NCBI GenBank assembly: GCA_963734635.1
Contig: CAVTIA010000003.1
Coordinates: 124,001-188,000 of the forward strand
Source of the DNA: DATCJA01 sp963734635
Lineage (GTDB): Bacteria > Acidobacteriota > Vicinamibacteria > Vicinamibacterales > UBA2999
DNA length: 64,000 nucleotides
Reading direction: 5' to 3'
Shown here piece by piece: positions 47,009 through 55,079 of this stretch. The position numbers and the translations under genes are program-made. Under the pieces are notes generated by a model that saw nothing but the letters and a program-made list of their open reading frames with translations, was not told the DNA's origin and searched no databases. Numbering within the stretch: the first letter of the stretch is position 1; the number at the start of each line of letters is the position of its first letter.

Positions 47009-47452
47009 TCAGACCGCCTGCGCCTCCACGGTGATGGCGAGCGAACCGCGGATCGCGTTCGAGATGGGGCATCCCTTTTCTGCCCCTGTCGCGAGCTCGT
47101 TGATCGTGTTGCGGTCAATCCCTTCCAGACCTTCGACGACCGCTTTCAGGTGGGAGGACACGACCTTGAGCCCCGCGTCGCTCTTGTCGGCGGTGACGGT
47201 AGCGGTGACGCGCACGCGACGCGCCTTGCCGCCCTGCTTGCCGATGACATTGGTCAGCACCATTGCGTAGCACACAGCGTGTGACGCGGCCAAGAGTTCC
47301 TCGGGCGTCGTCTTGTCGTCACCTGTGGAGTCAATACGGCTCGGAAATGTCACCGGCAGCGAGAAGGCGCTGGTACCAGCTTTGACCGTGCCGTTGCCTT
47401 CCATCAGGGTCCCTGTCCAGTCCACATCAGCGTGCCGCGCGAAGGTTGCCAT
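47009..47452 (-). CDS. osmC: OsmC-family peroxiredoxin
   Basis: 147 residues. Thiol-dependent reduction of organic hydroperoxides in the cytosol. ATG 47452 is preferred (MATFARHADVDWTGTLMEGNG), preceded by GGAGCAAACATA. The two catalytic cysteines are present in family context: LLAASHAVCYAMVL and AEKGCPISNAIRG. GDDKTTPEELLAASHA carries the conserved Glu. Length and motifs fit OsmC rather than Ohr; without alignment the distinction is not absolute. Divergent from the PHP gene with 108 bp between. Confidence 0.88.
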   Translation of the reverse strand: MATFARHADVDWTGTLMEGNGTVKAGTSAFSLPVTFPSRIDSTGDDKTTPEELLAASHAVCYAMVLTNVIGKQGGKARRVRVTATVTADKSDAGLKVVSSHLKAVVEGLEGIDRNTINELATGAEKGCPISNAIRGSLAITVEAQAV

Positions 47453-47560
47453 TATGTTTGCTCCAGTCTTGATCGTTGACGAAGTGAGTGTCGCGAACTG
47501 CACAATTTGAAAGATTCAGATCGCGATTGTCAAATCGAACCGTCGCGCCGCACTCCTTTC

Positions 47561-48664
47561 ATGCCCGATTCGCCGATGCCCGGCTCCCGCGACGTGAACC
47601 TCCTGCTTGGGGGGCTGCTTCTCGACATGGCCACACTTGCCGGACGCAGTCAACGCGCGTGGGGCTATAAGCGCGCGGCGAAGGCGGTGCTGCGCCTCGA
47701 CCGGCACATCACCCCGCTGGTCGAATCGAATACGCTGCGCGCGGTGCCCGGTATCGGGCCGACGACCGACCGCATCGCGCGCGAGCTCGTGTACGACGGT
47801 TCCTCGAGCCTCGTCGAGCGCGCCGTTGAGGAATCGGGCAAGGCCGACGACATCGCGGCGCTGCGGCGTCTCCGGCACGGATTTCTCAGCAATGCGGCGG
47901 TGCGCGAAGTCCTTTCCCGCCGCATCCCTCCAGCGCGCGAGCAGTATCGCGGGGACTTTCAGATGCACTCGGTCTGGAGCGATGGCGCCGAAACACTCGA
48001 TTCGATTGCCGAGGCGTGCCTGGCGCGAGGCCACAAGTGCGCGGGGATCACCGACCACTCCTACGGCCTGCGAATCGCGCGGGGCATGTCGATGGAGGAG
48101 GCGGCGCGGCAGCACGCCGAGGTCGACCGCATCAACGCCGCTTATGCGGGACGATTCCGCATGTTCAAGGGTGTCGAAGCCAACATTCGTCCCGACGGGA
48201 CCGTCGATCTGGAGCCGCCGGAGCTCAAGCTGTTCGAGTTCGTGGTCGCGTCGCCCCACTCACAGCTCCGTACGTCCGCCGACCAGACACCACGCATGGT
48301 ACGCGCGGTGTCACAGCAGGGCATATGTATCCTGGGGCATCCGCAGGGACGCCGGTTCAACACCCGCGCCGGCGTGCTCGCTGACTGGGACGCTGTGTTC
48401 GAAGTCGCGGCCCGTCGCGCAGTGGCCATCGAGATCGACGGCTCGTGGGATCGTCAGGACGTGCACTACGAGCTCGCCGCGCGCGCGCTCGCGGCAGGAT
48501 GCATTTTTGCGCTCGACAGCGACGCGCACGCACATCAGGAGCTCGAGTTCGCCGACATCGCCATCGCCCACGCGCGTCTGGCGGCGATCCCACAGGAACG
48601 AATCGTCAATTACTGGAGCGAGATGCAGTTCCTCGAATGGACAAAAGGAGCGTGGGAACGGTAG
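47561..48664 (+). CDS. HhH plus PHP-domain phosphoesterase, PolX-like without polymerase domain
   Basis: A 367-residue protein. Residues about 15-110 contain a helix-hairpin-helix segment (NTLRAVPGIGPTTDRIARELV). From about 135 is a PHP domain with a near-complete metal set: FQMHSVWSDGAETLDSIAEACLARGHKCAGITDHS, FKGVEANIRPDG, VVASPHSQL, LGHPQGRR and FALDSDAHA. This is the C-terminal arrangement of bacterial PolX (family X polymerase/3'-5' exonuclease), but the N-terminal polymerase domain is absent. It may be a stand-alone nuclease or phosphatase for DNA repair. The leading DUF-like helices are unassigned. Confidence 0.75.
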   Translation: MPDSPMPGSRDVNLLLGGLLLDMATLAGRSQRAWGYKRAAKAVLRLDRHITPLVESNTLRAVPGIGPTTDRIARELVYDGSSSLVERAVEESGKADDIAALRRLRHGFLSNAAVREVLSRRIPPAREQYRGDFQMHSVWSDGAETLDSIAEACLARGHKCAGITDHSYGLRIARGMSMEEAARQHAEVDRINAAYAGRFRMFKGVEANIRPDGTVDLEPPELKLFEFVVASPHSQLRTSADQTPRMVRAVSQQGICILGHPQGRRFNTRAGVLADWDAVFEVAARRAVAIEIDGSWDRQDVHYELAARALAAGCIFALDSDAHAHQELEFADIAIAHARLAAIPQERIVNYWSEMQFLEWTKGAWER

Positions 48665-48672
48665 GACCTCCC

Positions 48673-49068
48673 CTATTCGAGCTCGACTAATGGGACTCCC
48701 GGCTGGACGAGCTCTCCCTGCGTGCAGGCGACCTTCCTGACTCTGCCGTCCCGCGGTGCCTTGATGGGCAGCTCCATCTTCATGGCTTCGAGCATGACGA
48801 GCAGGTCGCCACGTGAGACCGGCTGTCCTTCGCTGACATGAATGGAGGCCACAGTTGCCGGCATCGGCGACGCCAGCCCCATGTCATCGTCGTGTGTGCG
48901 CCTGGCCTTACTGTCGGCGGTGCCGGTGACATCGACGACGAACGTCCGGCCGTCGATAAACACCCACCTTGATATTGCCGGGCCAGTGGCGTAAGCCAGC
49001 CGCTGCCGTGTCCCGTCGGACACCTGGTACCGGCCGTTGCCGAGTGGAGTGACGTCGAAGTCAACCAC
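48673..49068 (-). CDS. Biotin carboxyl carrier part of acyl-CoA carboxylase
   Basis: 131 residues from GTG 49068, overlapping the end of the biotin carboxylase frame by 8 bp. The C-terminal biotinyl domain is clear: LASPMPATVASIHVSEGQPVSRGDLLVMLEAMKMELPI, the lysine of EAMKME being the biotin site. The N-terminal part (VDFDVTPLGNGRYQVSDG) looks like the linker domain found between carboxylase and carrier in one-chain methylcrotonyl-CoA carboxylase alpha subunits. So this is either a separate coupled carrier gene or the tail of the previous gene after a frameshift; I lean to the second because the sum (627 residues) equals a usual alpha chain. Confidence 0.75.
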   Translation of the reverse strand: MVDFDVTPLGNGRYQVSDGTRQRLAYATGPAISRWVFIDGRTFVVDVTGTADSKARRTHDDDMGLASPMPATVASIHVSEGQPVSRGDLLVMLEAMKMELPIKAPRDGRVRKVACTQGELVQPGVPLVELE

Positions 49069-50551
49069 GCCAGCCTCGCAGCATGGTCCACGGATCAGGA
49101 GCGCTGGTCGGCGCTGAGTTCCCGGTTGCAGCGACTCCAGTAGCCGCCATGGCAACGCTGATCGCTTCGGCAGGCGGGTCGTCGGCGGACGAGGCCACAA
49201 GAGTCGCGCGCTCCATGTCCACCAAGCCCGTGTCGACGTCACCGCTGATGAACCGAGGATGCTCCAGCAGGGCGATAAGAAAAGCGATGTTCGTCCGAAC
49301 CCCGAGAATTGGATAGTTGCGGAGCGCCGCCAGGGCGCGCCGCCTGGCGCGTTCGCGGGTGTCGGCCCAGGCAATGAGCTTGGCGATGAGCGGATCGTAG
49401 TGGACCGAGATGTCGCCACCTTCGACCACTCCGCTGTCAATGCGAATACCGGGCATCATGGGCTCTCGGTACAGCAGAAGCGGTCCGGCCTGGGGGAGAT
49501 CGTTTTGCGCCGGGTCCTCTGCGTAGACCCGGACTTCTATCGCGTGCCCACGCTGCGACAGCTCACGCTGCGACCACGGAAGCGGTTCGCCGGCGGCGAC
49601 CGCGAGCTGTGCCAGCACGATATCGACGCCGGTGGTCTGTTCCGTGACGGGATGCTCGACTTGCAGGCGCGTGTTCATCTCGAGGAAATAGCACCGCGCC
49701 TCATCACCCGTGCCCTCGAGCAGAAACTCGACGGTTCCGGCATTGCGATATCCCGCAGCGCTCGCGAGTGCCACGGCAGCTTCGCCCATCCGCGCTCGAA
49801 GGCGTGGCGTCAATGCAGTGGACGGCGCTTCCTCGACGATCTTCTGATGCCGGCGCTGGAGCGAACACTCGCGCTCGAACAGGTAAACCGCGCCGCCGTG
49901 GCTGTCGAGCAGAACCTGAACCTCGACGTGGCGCGGGCGATCGATGAGACGTTCCACATACAGCGTCCCATCGCCGAACGCCGCGATCGCTTCGCGACCG
50001 GCCTGTGCAATCGCCGCCGGAAGCGACGCCTCGTCACGCACGGCTTTCATTCCGATGCCCCCACCGCCGGCCGATGGCTTGATGAGTACCGGGAAGCCTA
50101 TCCGTCGAGCCGCATCCGCTATGGCGGCTTCACCCTGATCGGCGGGCGTCTCGCCGGGAACCACTGGAATGCCGGCACGCGCCGCGGCATGACGCGCGGC
50201 GATCTTGGAACCGAGCGAGGCGATCACATCGGGCGGCGGCCCGACAAAGATCAGCCCGCCAGCAATGCAGGCAGTCGCAAACGCATGATTTTCGGCGAGG
50301 AACCCGTACCCCGGGTGGATCGCTTCGGCACCGGTTTCCGTCGCCGCTCTGAGCACCGCTTCCGTAGACAGATAACTATGGGCCGCAGGCGCCGGGCCAA
50401 TCCGCACCGCCCGGTCAGCGAGCGCTCGGTGCGGAGCGCTGCTGTCCGCGTCTGAATACACGGCCACCGACTCGATACCAAGCTCGCGGCACGCACGTAT
50501 GATGCGGACCGCAATTTCACCGCGATTGGCGATCAACAGTCGGCGAAACAT
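49061..50551 (-). CDS. Biotin carboxylase part of acyl-CoA carboxylase alpha subunit
   Basis: 496 residues from ATG 50551. ATP-dependent carboxylation of the carrier biotin. MFRRLLIANRGEIAVRIIRACRELG, the ATP-grasp glycine loop PSAGGGGIGMKAV, IVEEAPSTAL, MNTRLQVEHPVTEQTTGVDIVLAQLAVAAGEPLP and HAIEVRVYAEDP are all present and intact. After the carboxylase it continues to DPWTMLRGWRG and stops where the carrier frame begins. Located 38 bp downstream of the carboxyltransferase gene; the set resembles methylcrotonyl- or geranyl-CoA carboxylase, i.e. leucine or acyclic terpenoid breakdown, though substrate cannot be fixed from sequence alone. Confidence 0.88.
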   Translation of the reverse strand: MFRRLLIANRGEIAVRIIRACRELGIESVAVYSDADSSAPHRALADRAVRIGPAPAAHSYLSTEAVLRAATETGAEAIHPGYGFLAENHAFATACIAGGLIFVGPPPDVIASLGSKIAARHAAARAGIPVVPGETPADQGEAAIADAARRIGFPVLIKPSAGGGGIGMKAVRDEASLPAAIAQAGREAIAAFGDGTLYVERLIDRPRHVEVQVLLDSHGGAVYLFERECSLQRRHQKIVEEAPSTALTPRLRARMGEAAVALASAAGYRNAGTVEFLLEGTGDEARCYFLEMNTRLQVEHPVTEQTTGVDIVLAQLAVAAGEPLPWSQRELSQRGHAIEVRVYAEDPAQNDLPQAGPLLLYREPMMPGIRIDSGVVEGGDISVHYDPLIAKLIAWADTRERARRRALAALRNYPILGVRTNIAFLIALLEHPRFISGDVDTGLVDMERATLVASSADDPPAEAISVAMAATGVAATGNSAPTSAPDPWTMLRGWRG

Positions 50552-50589
50552 CTCAGTGCGATTCCTTGAACGACGACCTCGTTCAACGT

Positions 50590-52197
50590 TCACATCCTGA
50601 ACACGCCATACTTCGGTGGCGGGATTGGCGCGTTGAATGCCGCGGAAATGCCGAGCGCGAGCGCCTCTCTCGTCTGCGCTGGATCCAGAATCCCGTCGTC
50701 CCAGAGGCGCGCGGTCGAGTAATACGGCGAGCCTTCGGCCTCGTACTTCTCGAGAATCGGACGTCGAATCGCTTCCTCTTCGCTCTCGGTGAGGACTTTT
50801 CCTTCGCGCGCAAGTTGTTCGCGTTTGACGGTCGTGAGGACCGTCGCCGCCTGTTCGCCGCCCATCACCGAGATTCGCGAGTTCGGCCACATCCACAGGA
50901 GACGCGGCTCGTACGCGCGACCACACATCGCGTAGTTTCCCGCGCCGAACGAACCACCGATCATGACGGTGAACTTCGGTACCACGGAGTTCGCAACGGC
51001 GTGCACCATCTTCGCTCCGTCCTTCGCGATGCCACCGCGTTCGTACTGCCGGCCGACGATGAATCCCGTGATGTTTTGCAGGAACACGAGCGGAATGCCG
51101 CGCTGATTGCAGAGCTCGATGAAGTGCGTCGCTTTCAACGCAGATTCGGAAAACAGCACGCCGTTGTTCGCGATAATGCCGGCAAGAAATCCGTGAATCC
51201 GCGCAAAGCCGGTGACGATCGTCGCGCCATACCGCTCTTTGAACTCATCAAACCGCGACCCGTCCACCAGCCGCGCAACCACTTCGCGCACATCGTACGG
51301 CTTTCGCACGTCCCAGTTGACGATGCCGTAAATCTCTGTGGGGTCGTACGCGGGGGCCTCCGGCGCCGCCACGTCGGCGGGCACAATCTTCCGGGTATTG
51401 AGGGTGGAGACGATCGTTCGCGTGATCTCGATCGCATGCGCGTCGTCTTCGGCAAGATAGTCGGCGACACCCGACAACCGCGTATGCACGTCGGCGCCGC
51501 CCAGCTCCTCGGCCGACACCTCTTCCCCTGTGGCTGCTTTCACGAGGGGTGGTCCTCCCAGAAAGATCGTTCCCGTGCTCTTGACGATGACGGTCTCGTC
51601 GGACATGGCGGGCACGTAGGCGCCGCCTGCGGTGCACGACCCCATTACCACGGCAATCTGCGGAATGCCTTCGGCCGACATGCGCGCCTGATTGAAGAAG
51701 ATGCGGCCGAAGTGACCTTTATCGGGAAACACCTCCGCCTGCAGCGGAAGGAAGGCGCCACCCGAATCCACCAGATAGATGCACGGCAGGCGGTTGTCGA
51801 GAGCGATCTGCTGCGCGCGCAGGTGCTTCTTGACCGTAATCGGGTAGTAAGTGCCACCCTTGACCGTGGCGTCGTTGGCTACGATGACCACTTCCCGGCC
51901 CGACACCCGTCCAATCCCGGTCACGATGCCTGCGCCCGGGGCTTCGTTGTCGTACAACCCCCACGCGGCAAGCGCCGACAGCTCGAGGAATGGCGAGCCT
52001 GGATCGAGCAGCCGGTCAATCCGGTCGCGGACGGGAAGCTTGCCCTGCTGGCGGTGGCGTTCCAGGTACTTCGGCCCACCACCCTGGCGGCACACACTCG
52101 TCCGGTCGCGCAGCTGTTTGACGAGACCGGTCATGCGGGCGTGATTGTCGACAAACTCCGGCGCGTCGGTGCGGATGTGGCTCGTCAGGCGATGCAC
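50590..52197 (-). CDS. Acyl-CoA carboxylase carboxyltransferase beta subunit (methylcrotonyl type)
   Basis: 535 residues, the length of methylcrotonyl-CoA carboxylase beta chains. Transfers CO2 from carboxybiotin to an acyl-CoA. Motifs: KLPVRDRIDRLLDPGSPFLELSALAAWGLY, GIVTGIGRVSGREVVIVANDATVKGGTYYP, MGSCTAGGAYVPAMSDE (oxyanion glycines), FGAGNYAMCGRAYEPRLLWMWPNSRISVMGGEQAA. Starts at GTG 52197, one base after the TGA of the zinc-ribbon gene (TGA-A-GTG), so translation is probably coupled. Ends PPKYGVFRM. Confidence 0.92.
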   Translation of the reverse strand: MHRLTSHIRTDAPEFVDNHARMTGLVKQLRDRTSVCRQGGGPKYLERHRQQGKLPVRDRIDRLLDPGSPFLELSALAAWGLYDNEAPGAGIVTGIGRVSGREVVIVANDATVKGGTYYPITVKKHLRAQQIALDNRLPCIYLVDSGGAFLPLQAEVFPDKGHFGRIFFNQARMSAEGIPQIAVVMGSCTAGGAYVPAMSDETVIVKSTGTIFLGGPPLVKAATGEEVSAEELGGADVHTRLSGVADYLAEDDAHAIEITRTIVSTLNTRKIVPADVAAPEAPAYDPTEIYGIVNWDVRKPYDVREVVARLVDGSRFDEFKERYGATIVTGFARIHGFLAGIIANNGVLFSESALKATHFIELCNQRGIPLVFLQNITGFIVGRQYERGGIAKDGAKMVHAVANSVVPKFTVMIGGSFGAGNYAMCGRAYEPRLLWMWPNSRISVMGGEQAATVLTTVKREQLAREGKVLTESEEEAIRRPILEKYEAEGSPYYSTARLWDDGILDPAQTREALALGISAAFNAPIPPPKYGVFRM

Positions 52198-52198
52198 T

Positions 52199-52402
52199 TC
52201 ACCATCCGCAGCAATCTGTCTTGAATCCGCACGCCGGACACCGCCAGACGGCGTGCATGCGGTACATCTCGGCCTTTCCGCATCGCTCGCAGATCATCGC
52301 TTCTTCGTGGGCGTCCGTCGGGGCGGGAAGGGACGGACAAACCCCCGACGACGTGTTGTCAGGCAGGTTCGGGGGGTGTGTTGGGGGCTCACGGTCTGCC
52401 AT
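52199..52402 (-). CDS. Small zinc-ribbon protein leading the acyl-CoA carboxylase operon
   Basis: 67 residues from ATG 52402 (MADREPP). A disordered proline-rich half is followed by MICERCGKAEMYRMHAVWRCPACGFKTDCCGW, with two CxxC pairs spaced as in a zinc ribbon plus a final CC. Its stop is one base from the carboxyltransferase GTG. A TATAAT box lies 7 bp before the ATG, so the mRNA may be leaderless. Function unknown: it could regulate or chaperone the carboxylase, or simply share the transcript. Confidence 0.65.
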   Translation of the reverse strand: MADREPPTHPPNLPDNTSSGVCPSLPAPTDAHEEAMICERCGKAEMYRMHAVWRCPACGFKTDCCGW

Positions 52403-52409
52403 GGCGCGC

Positions 52410-52415
52410 ATTATA
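52410..52415 (-). promoter_or_regulatory. Perfect -10 box giving a possibly leaderless mRNA
   Basis: TATAAT on the minus strand with only GCGCGCC between it and ATG 52402. Initiation about seven bases downstream would fall on the start codon. No good -35 is visible, and no ribosome-binding site precedes the ATG. Confidence 0.5.
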
Positions 52416-52538
52416 GGACCAGTGTCGATATCTGCCTCTTCTGTATGTATCATGTACACGCTGTAGGCTTTTTCAACGAGGGATGGCGTACTGTATTAAT
52501 TGAAAACGGCTCTATGCTAGCATCGGGGCCCTGTTGAG

Positions 52539-53972
52539 ATGTCCAGCTCCTATATTTCTTCTACGACGAAAAAGCGCCGCCGCGTCCTCGCGATAGACGA
52601 CGAGCCCGCCATGACCGAGTGGCTCAAGATGGTCATCGAGGCCGAGGGATATGAGGTGCGTACTGCGCTCATCGGCACCCGGGGTGAGGAGATCTTCAAG
52701 CAATGGCGGCCTGACGTGGTCGTCACGGACTTGATGCTCCCGGATCTCGATGGGATTGCCTTACTTCGGCGGCTGAAGGACATAGACCCTTCGCCGGAAG
52801 TGATCATCATCAGCGGCCAGGGCACGCTCGCGCGCGCTGTCGAGGCCGGCCAAGCCGGTGCATTTTTCTTCCTGGAAAAGCCTGTCAGCCAGGATGGGCT
52901 AATCGACCTCATCCGCCGCGCCATCGAGCAGACGCAGGCACGCGCGGAGCACAAGCAGCTCAAGGAACAGATCCGCGGTCAATACAGCTTCGCCAACATC
53001 GTCGGCCAGAGCAAGAAGATGAAGGAGCTGTTCGAGCTGGTGGAAAGCGTGGCCGCCAGTGATGCGAACATCCTGATTCAGGGTGAGAACGGCACGGGGA
53101 AAGAGCTCATCACCAATGCGATCCACTACAACTCGAATCGGGTGAAAGGGCCGTTCATCAAAATCAACTGCGCCGCGATTCCCAAGGACCTGATCGAGAG
53201 CGAGCTGTTCGGATACAAGAAGGGGTCGTTTACGGGTGCGCACACCGACAAGGTCGGCCTGTTCGAGATGTCCGAGGGCGGCTCGCTGCTGCTCGACGAA
53301 ATCGGAGAGATGCCCCCGTACCTACAGACCAAGCTGCTGCGGGTGCTGCAGGAGCGTGAGTACCGGCCGATTGGCAGCGATCGGCTCGTACACGTGGACT
53401 TCAGGCTCATCTGCGCCACGAACATCGAGCTCGACGTCGCGCTGCGTGAAGGAAAGCTTCGGGAAGACCTGTATTTCCGTATTAACACCATCACGTTGCG
53501 CGTGCCGCCGCTGCGCGAGCGTACGGAAGACATCCCGCTTCTCTGCACGCACTTCCTGGCTCGCTTCAACGAGCGCTATCAGAAGAATGTCCGCTCGATT
53601 TCGCCCGCCGCGTACCATCTGCTCATCCGCAACCGTTGGGCCGGCAACGTGCGCGAGCTCGAAAACGCGATCGAGCGTGCCGTGCTCGTCAGCAAGACCG
53701 GCGAGATTCAGCCTATCGACCTGCCGGAATCCATCCGCGAGGAAGGCGCCCCTCCCCAGGAGTTCACGATTCCGCCACACCGGACGTTGGCGGAAATCGA
53801 AAAGATGGCCATCCTGCAGACGCTCCAGCGCACGAACTGGAACAAGCAGGAGGCCGCGCAGATCCTGGGTCTCTACCGCCCGACGCTGTACAGCAAGATG
53901 AAGAAGCATGACATTCAGGACCAGCGCGCCCAGCAGCGCGCCGCCGCTGCAGCCGGGCAGGCCGTCCGGTAG
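52539..53972 (+). CDS. Sigma-54-dependent response regulator (NtrC family)
   Basis: 477 residues with three domains. Receiver, residues about 15-130: RVLAIDDEP acidic pair, phospho-acceptor Asp64 in VVVTDLMLPD, and lysine in FFLEKPVS. AAA+ sigma-54 activation domain, about 155-395: Walker A GENGTGKE, the sigma-54 loop GSFTGA (usually GAFTGA), Walker B LLLDEIGEM and the arginine segment ELREDLYFRINTITLRVPPLRER. C-terminal Fis-type helix-turn-helix: NKQEAAQILGLYRPTLYSKMKKH. No kinase gene is adjacent, so it is an orphan. Targets unknown; a possible -24/-12 element is at 44662. Confidence 0.95.
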   Translation: MSSSYISSTTKKRRRVLAIDDEPAMTEWLKMVIEAEGYEVRTALIGTRGEEIFKQWRPDVVVTDLMLPDLDGIALLRRLKDIDPSPEVIIISGQGTLARAVEAGQAGAFFFLEKPVSQDGLIDLIRRAIEQTQARAEHKQLKEQIRGQYSFANIVGQSKKMKELFELVESVAASDANILIQGENGTGKELITNAIHYNSNRVKGPFIKINCAAIPKDLIESELFGYKKGSFTGAHTDKVGLFEMSEGGSLLLDEIGEMPPYLQTKLLRVLQEREYRPIGSDRLVHVDFRLICATNIELDVALREGKLREDLYFRINTITLRVPPLRERTEDIPLLCTHFLARFNERYQKNVRSISPAAYHLLIRNRWAGNVRELENAIERAVLVSKTGEIQPIDLPESIREEGAPPQEFTIPPHRTLAEIEKMAILQTLQRTNWNKQEAAQILGLYRPTLYSKMKKHDIQDQRAQQRAAAAAGQAVR

Positions 53973-54171
53973 TCGGGGACACGAGTGCTCCTCGTCCCGA
54001 TGAGGTTCACTTGCACCGGAACAACCTTGGTGCATGCGGGCTCGGTCAGACGCCCCGCGACGGATTGCTGGCGAACGAACCTGCCTGGACGGCGTGGCAC
54101 TTGTTTTGGAACACAGATTTTGCTGAGAACCCGGTTTGGCTGGGCTCTCGGGCGGACCGGAAGGAGGACGT

Positions 54172-54435
54172 GTGGACGACGATCGCTCTCGAATGATGCT
54201 CGGTGCGTGCCTTGGCGCGGCTTGTGGGGCCGCGGCAGCCTATCTCTTCTTTACGGACCGCGGGCGTTGGCTCCGTGATCGGATCGAGCCGGCCGTAGAC
54301 GATTTGCGGCGGGAGTTCGAGCGATTCCAGTCGACGATTGTGAAGGTCGGAGACCTGGCCAACGAAGGGATGCGCGCCGTGTCCGAGTTCAAAACGGCGC
54401 GCGGCCAGTATCCATCGAGCGGCACATCGCACTGA
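54172..54435 (+). CDS. Small YtxH-like membrane-anchored protein
   Basis: 87 residues from GTG 54172, chosen for AAGGAGG four bases upstream. One helix (MMLGACLGAACGAAAAYLFFTDRGRWLRDRIEP) then an amphipathic helix (VDDLRREFERFQSTIVKVGDLANEGMRAV). The glycine/alanine-rich helix ending FFTDRGRxLRD is the YtxH style. A related gene follows at 54554. Likely envelope stress-related; function unknown. Confidence 0.65.
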   Translation: MDDDRSRMMLGACLGAACGAAAAYLFFTDRGRWLRDRIEPAVDDLRREFERFQSTIVKVGDLANEGMRAVSEFKTARGQYPSSGTSH

Positions 54436-54436
54436 C

Positions 54437-54528
54437 TGGTGCTCGGCGCTTGGTACTTGAGTGCCTGGTTCCCGCGCGCAGTCGCGTGCGCGTTGTGACT
54501 TGTGATTTGTGCCTTGTGACTTGTGATT
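54437..54528. repeat. Two 7-bp-period arrays with different words
   Basis: 54437-54457 has TGGTGCT, CGGCGCT, TGGTACT, fading after that. 54494-54528 has five perfect heptads TGTGACT, TGTGATT, TGTGCCT, TGTGACT, TGTGATT, the same word as the right arm at 46971. Located between two YtxH-like genes, 26 bp before the second start. Confidence 0.85.
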
Positions 54529-54553
54529 GGCAAGGGTGAAAAGGGGGAAGAGC

Positions 54554-54916
54554 ATGGCGGACTACGAACGTGATGGCGAGGGCGGCGGCGGGTTCATCAT
54601 GGGGCTGCTGGCGGGCACGGTTCTGGGGGCTGGCCTCGGAATGCTGCTTGCGCCGAAGTCGGGTTCCGACCTGCGTGACGAGATCGGTGAGCAGGCGAAA
54701 CACTTCGGAGACAGAGCTTCGGAGCAGTACCGCCGCGCGTCCGAGACGGCGAGCAACTGGGCCGAGCGTGGCCGCGACATGGTGCAGCAGGCCCGCAGCG
54801 CGGTCCAGCGCGGTATGGAGGAAACCCGCGGTAGCGACAGCGGTTACACCAGCGGGCCGTCGAGCACGCCGGGCTCGTTTGGCGGCGGCACCGGCAGCGA
54901 CTACGGCCGGTCGTAG
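54554..54916 (+). CDS. YtxH-domain protein
   Basis: 120 residues from ATG 54554 (GGGGAAGAGC upstream). GGFIMGLLAGTVLGAGLGMLLAPKSGSDLRDEI is the typical YtxH glycine-rich membrane helix with the LLAPKSGxxxR signature. Then a long amphipathic helix (KHFGDRASEQYRRASETASNWAERGRDMVQQARSAV) and a low-complexity Gly/Ser tail. General stress-type envelope protein of unknown role. Confidence 0.8.
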   Translation: MADYERDGEGGGGFIMGLLAGTVLGAGLGMLLAPKSGSDLRDEIGEQAKHFGDRASEQYRRASETASNWAERGRDMVQQARSAVQRGMEETRGSDSGYTSGPSSTPGSFGGGTGSDYGRS

Positions 54917-54933
54917 ACGCGTTGCTGCGCGAT

Positions 54934-54985
54934 TCGGAGGCCCAAGAGTCTCCGGTCTACCATCCGGAGGCCTGAAGGCCTCCGG
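54934..54985. repeat. REP-like hairpins of a fourth type
   Basis: 54964-54985 is CCGGAGGCCTGAAGGCCTCCGG, followed by CTACC. A decayed copy (CGGAGGCCCAAGAGTCTCCGG) precedes it at 54935. Between the YtxH and BrkB genes. Confidence 0.75.
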
Positions 54986-55079
54986 CTACCTTCTACCTTC
55001 GCAACTTCCCTGAACCCCGTGCTCGCAGCGGTTTCCGCACATTGACTGTTCGCGCATCACGTACAGTGATAATCACCAC

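Noticed and set aside
52460..52538. Promoter for the sigma-54 regulator
   Set aside because: TTGAAA and TATGCT are present but spacing is far too short for a sigma-70 pair; no confident call possible.
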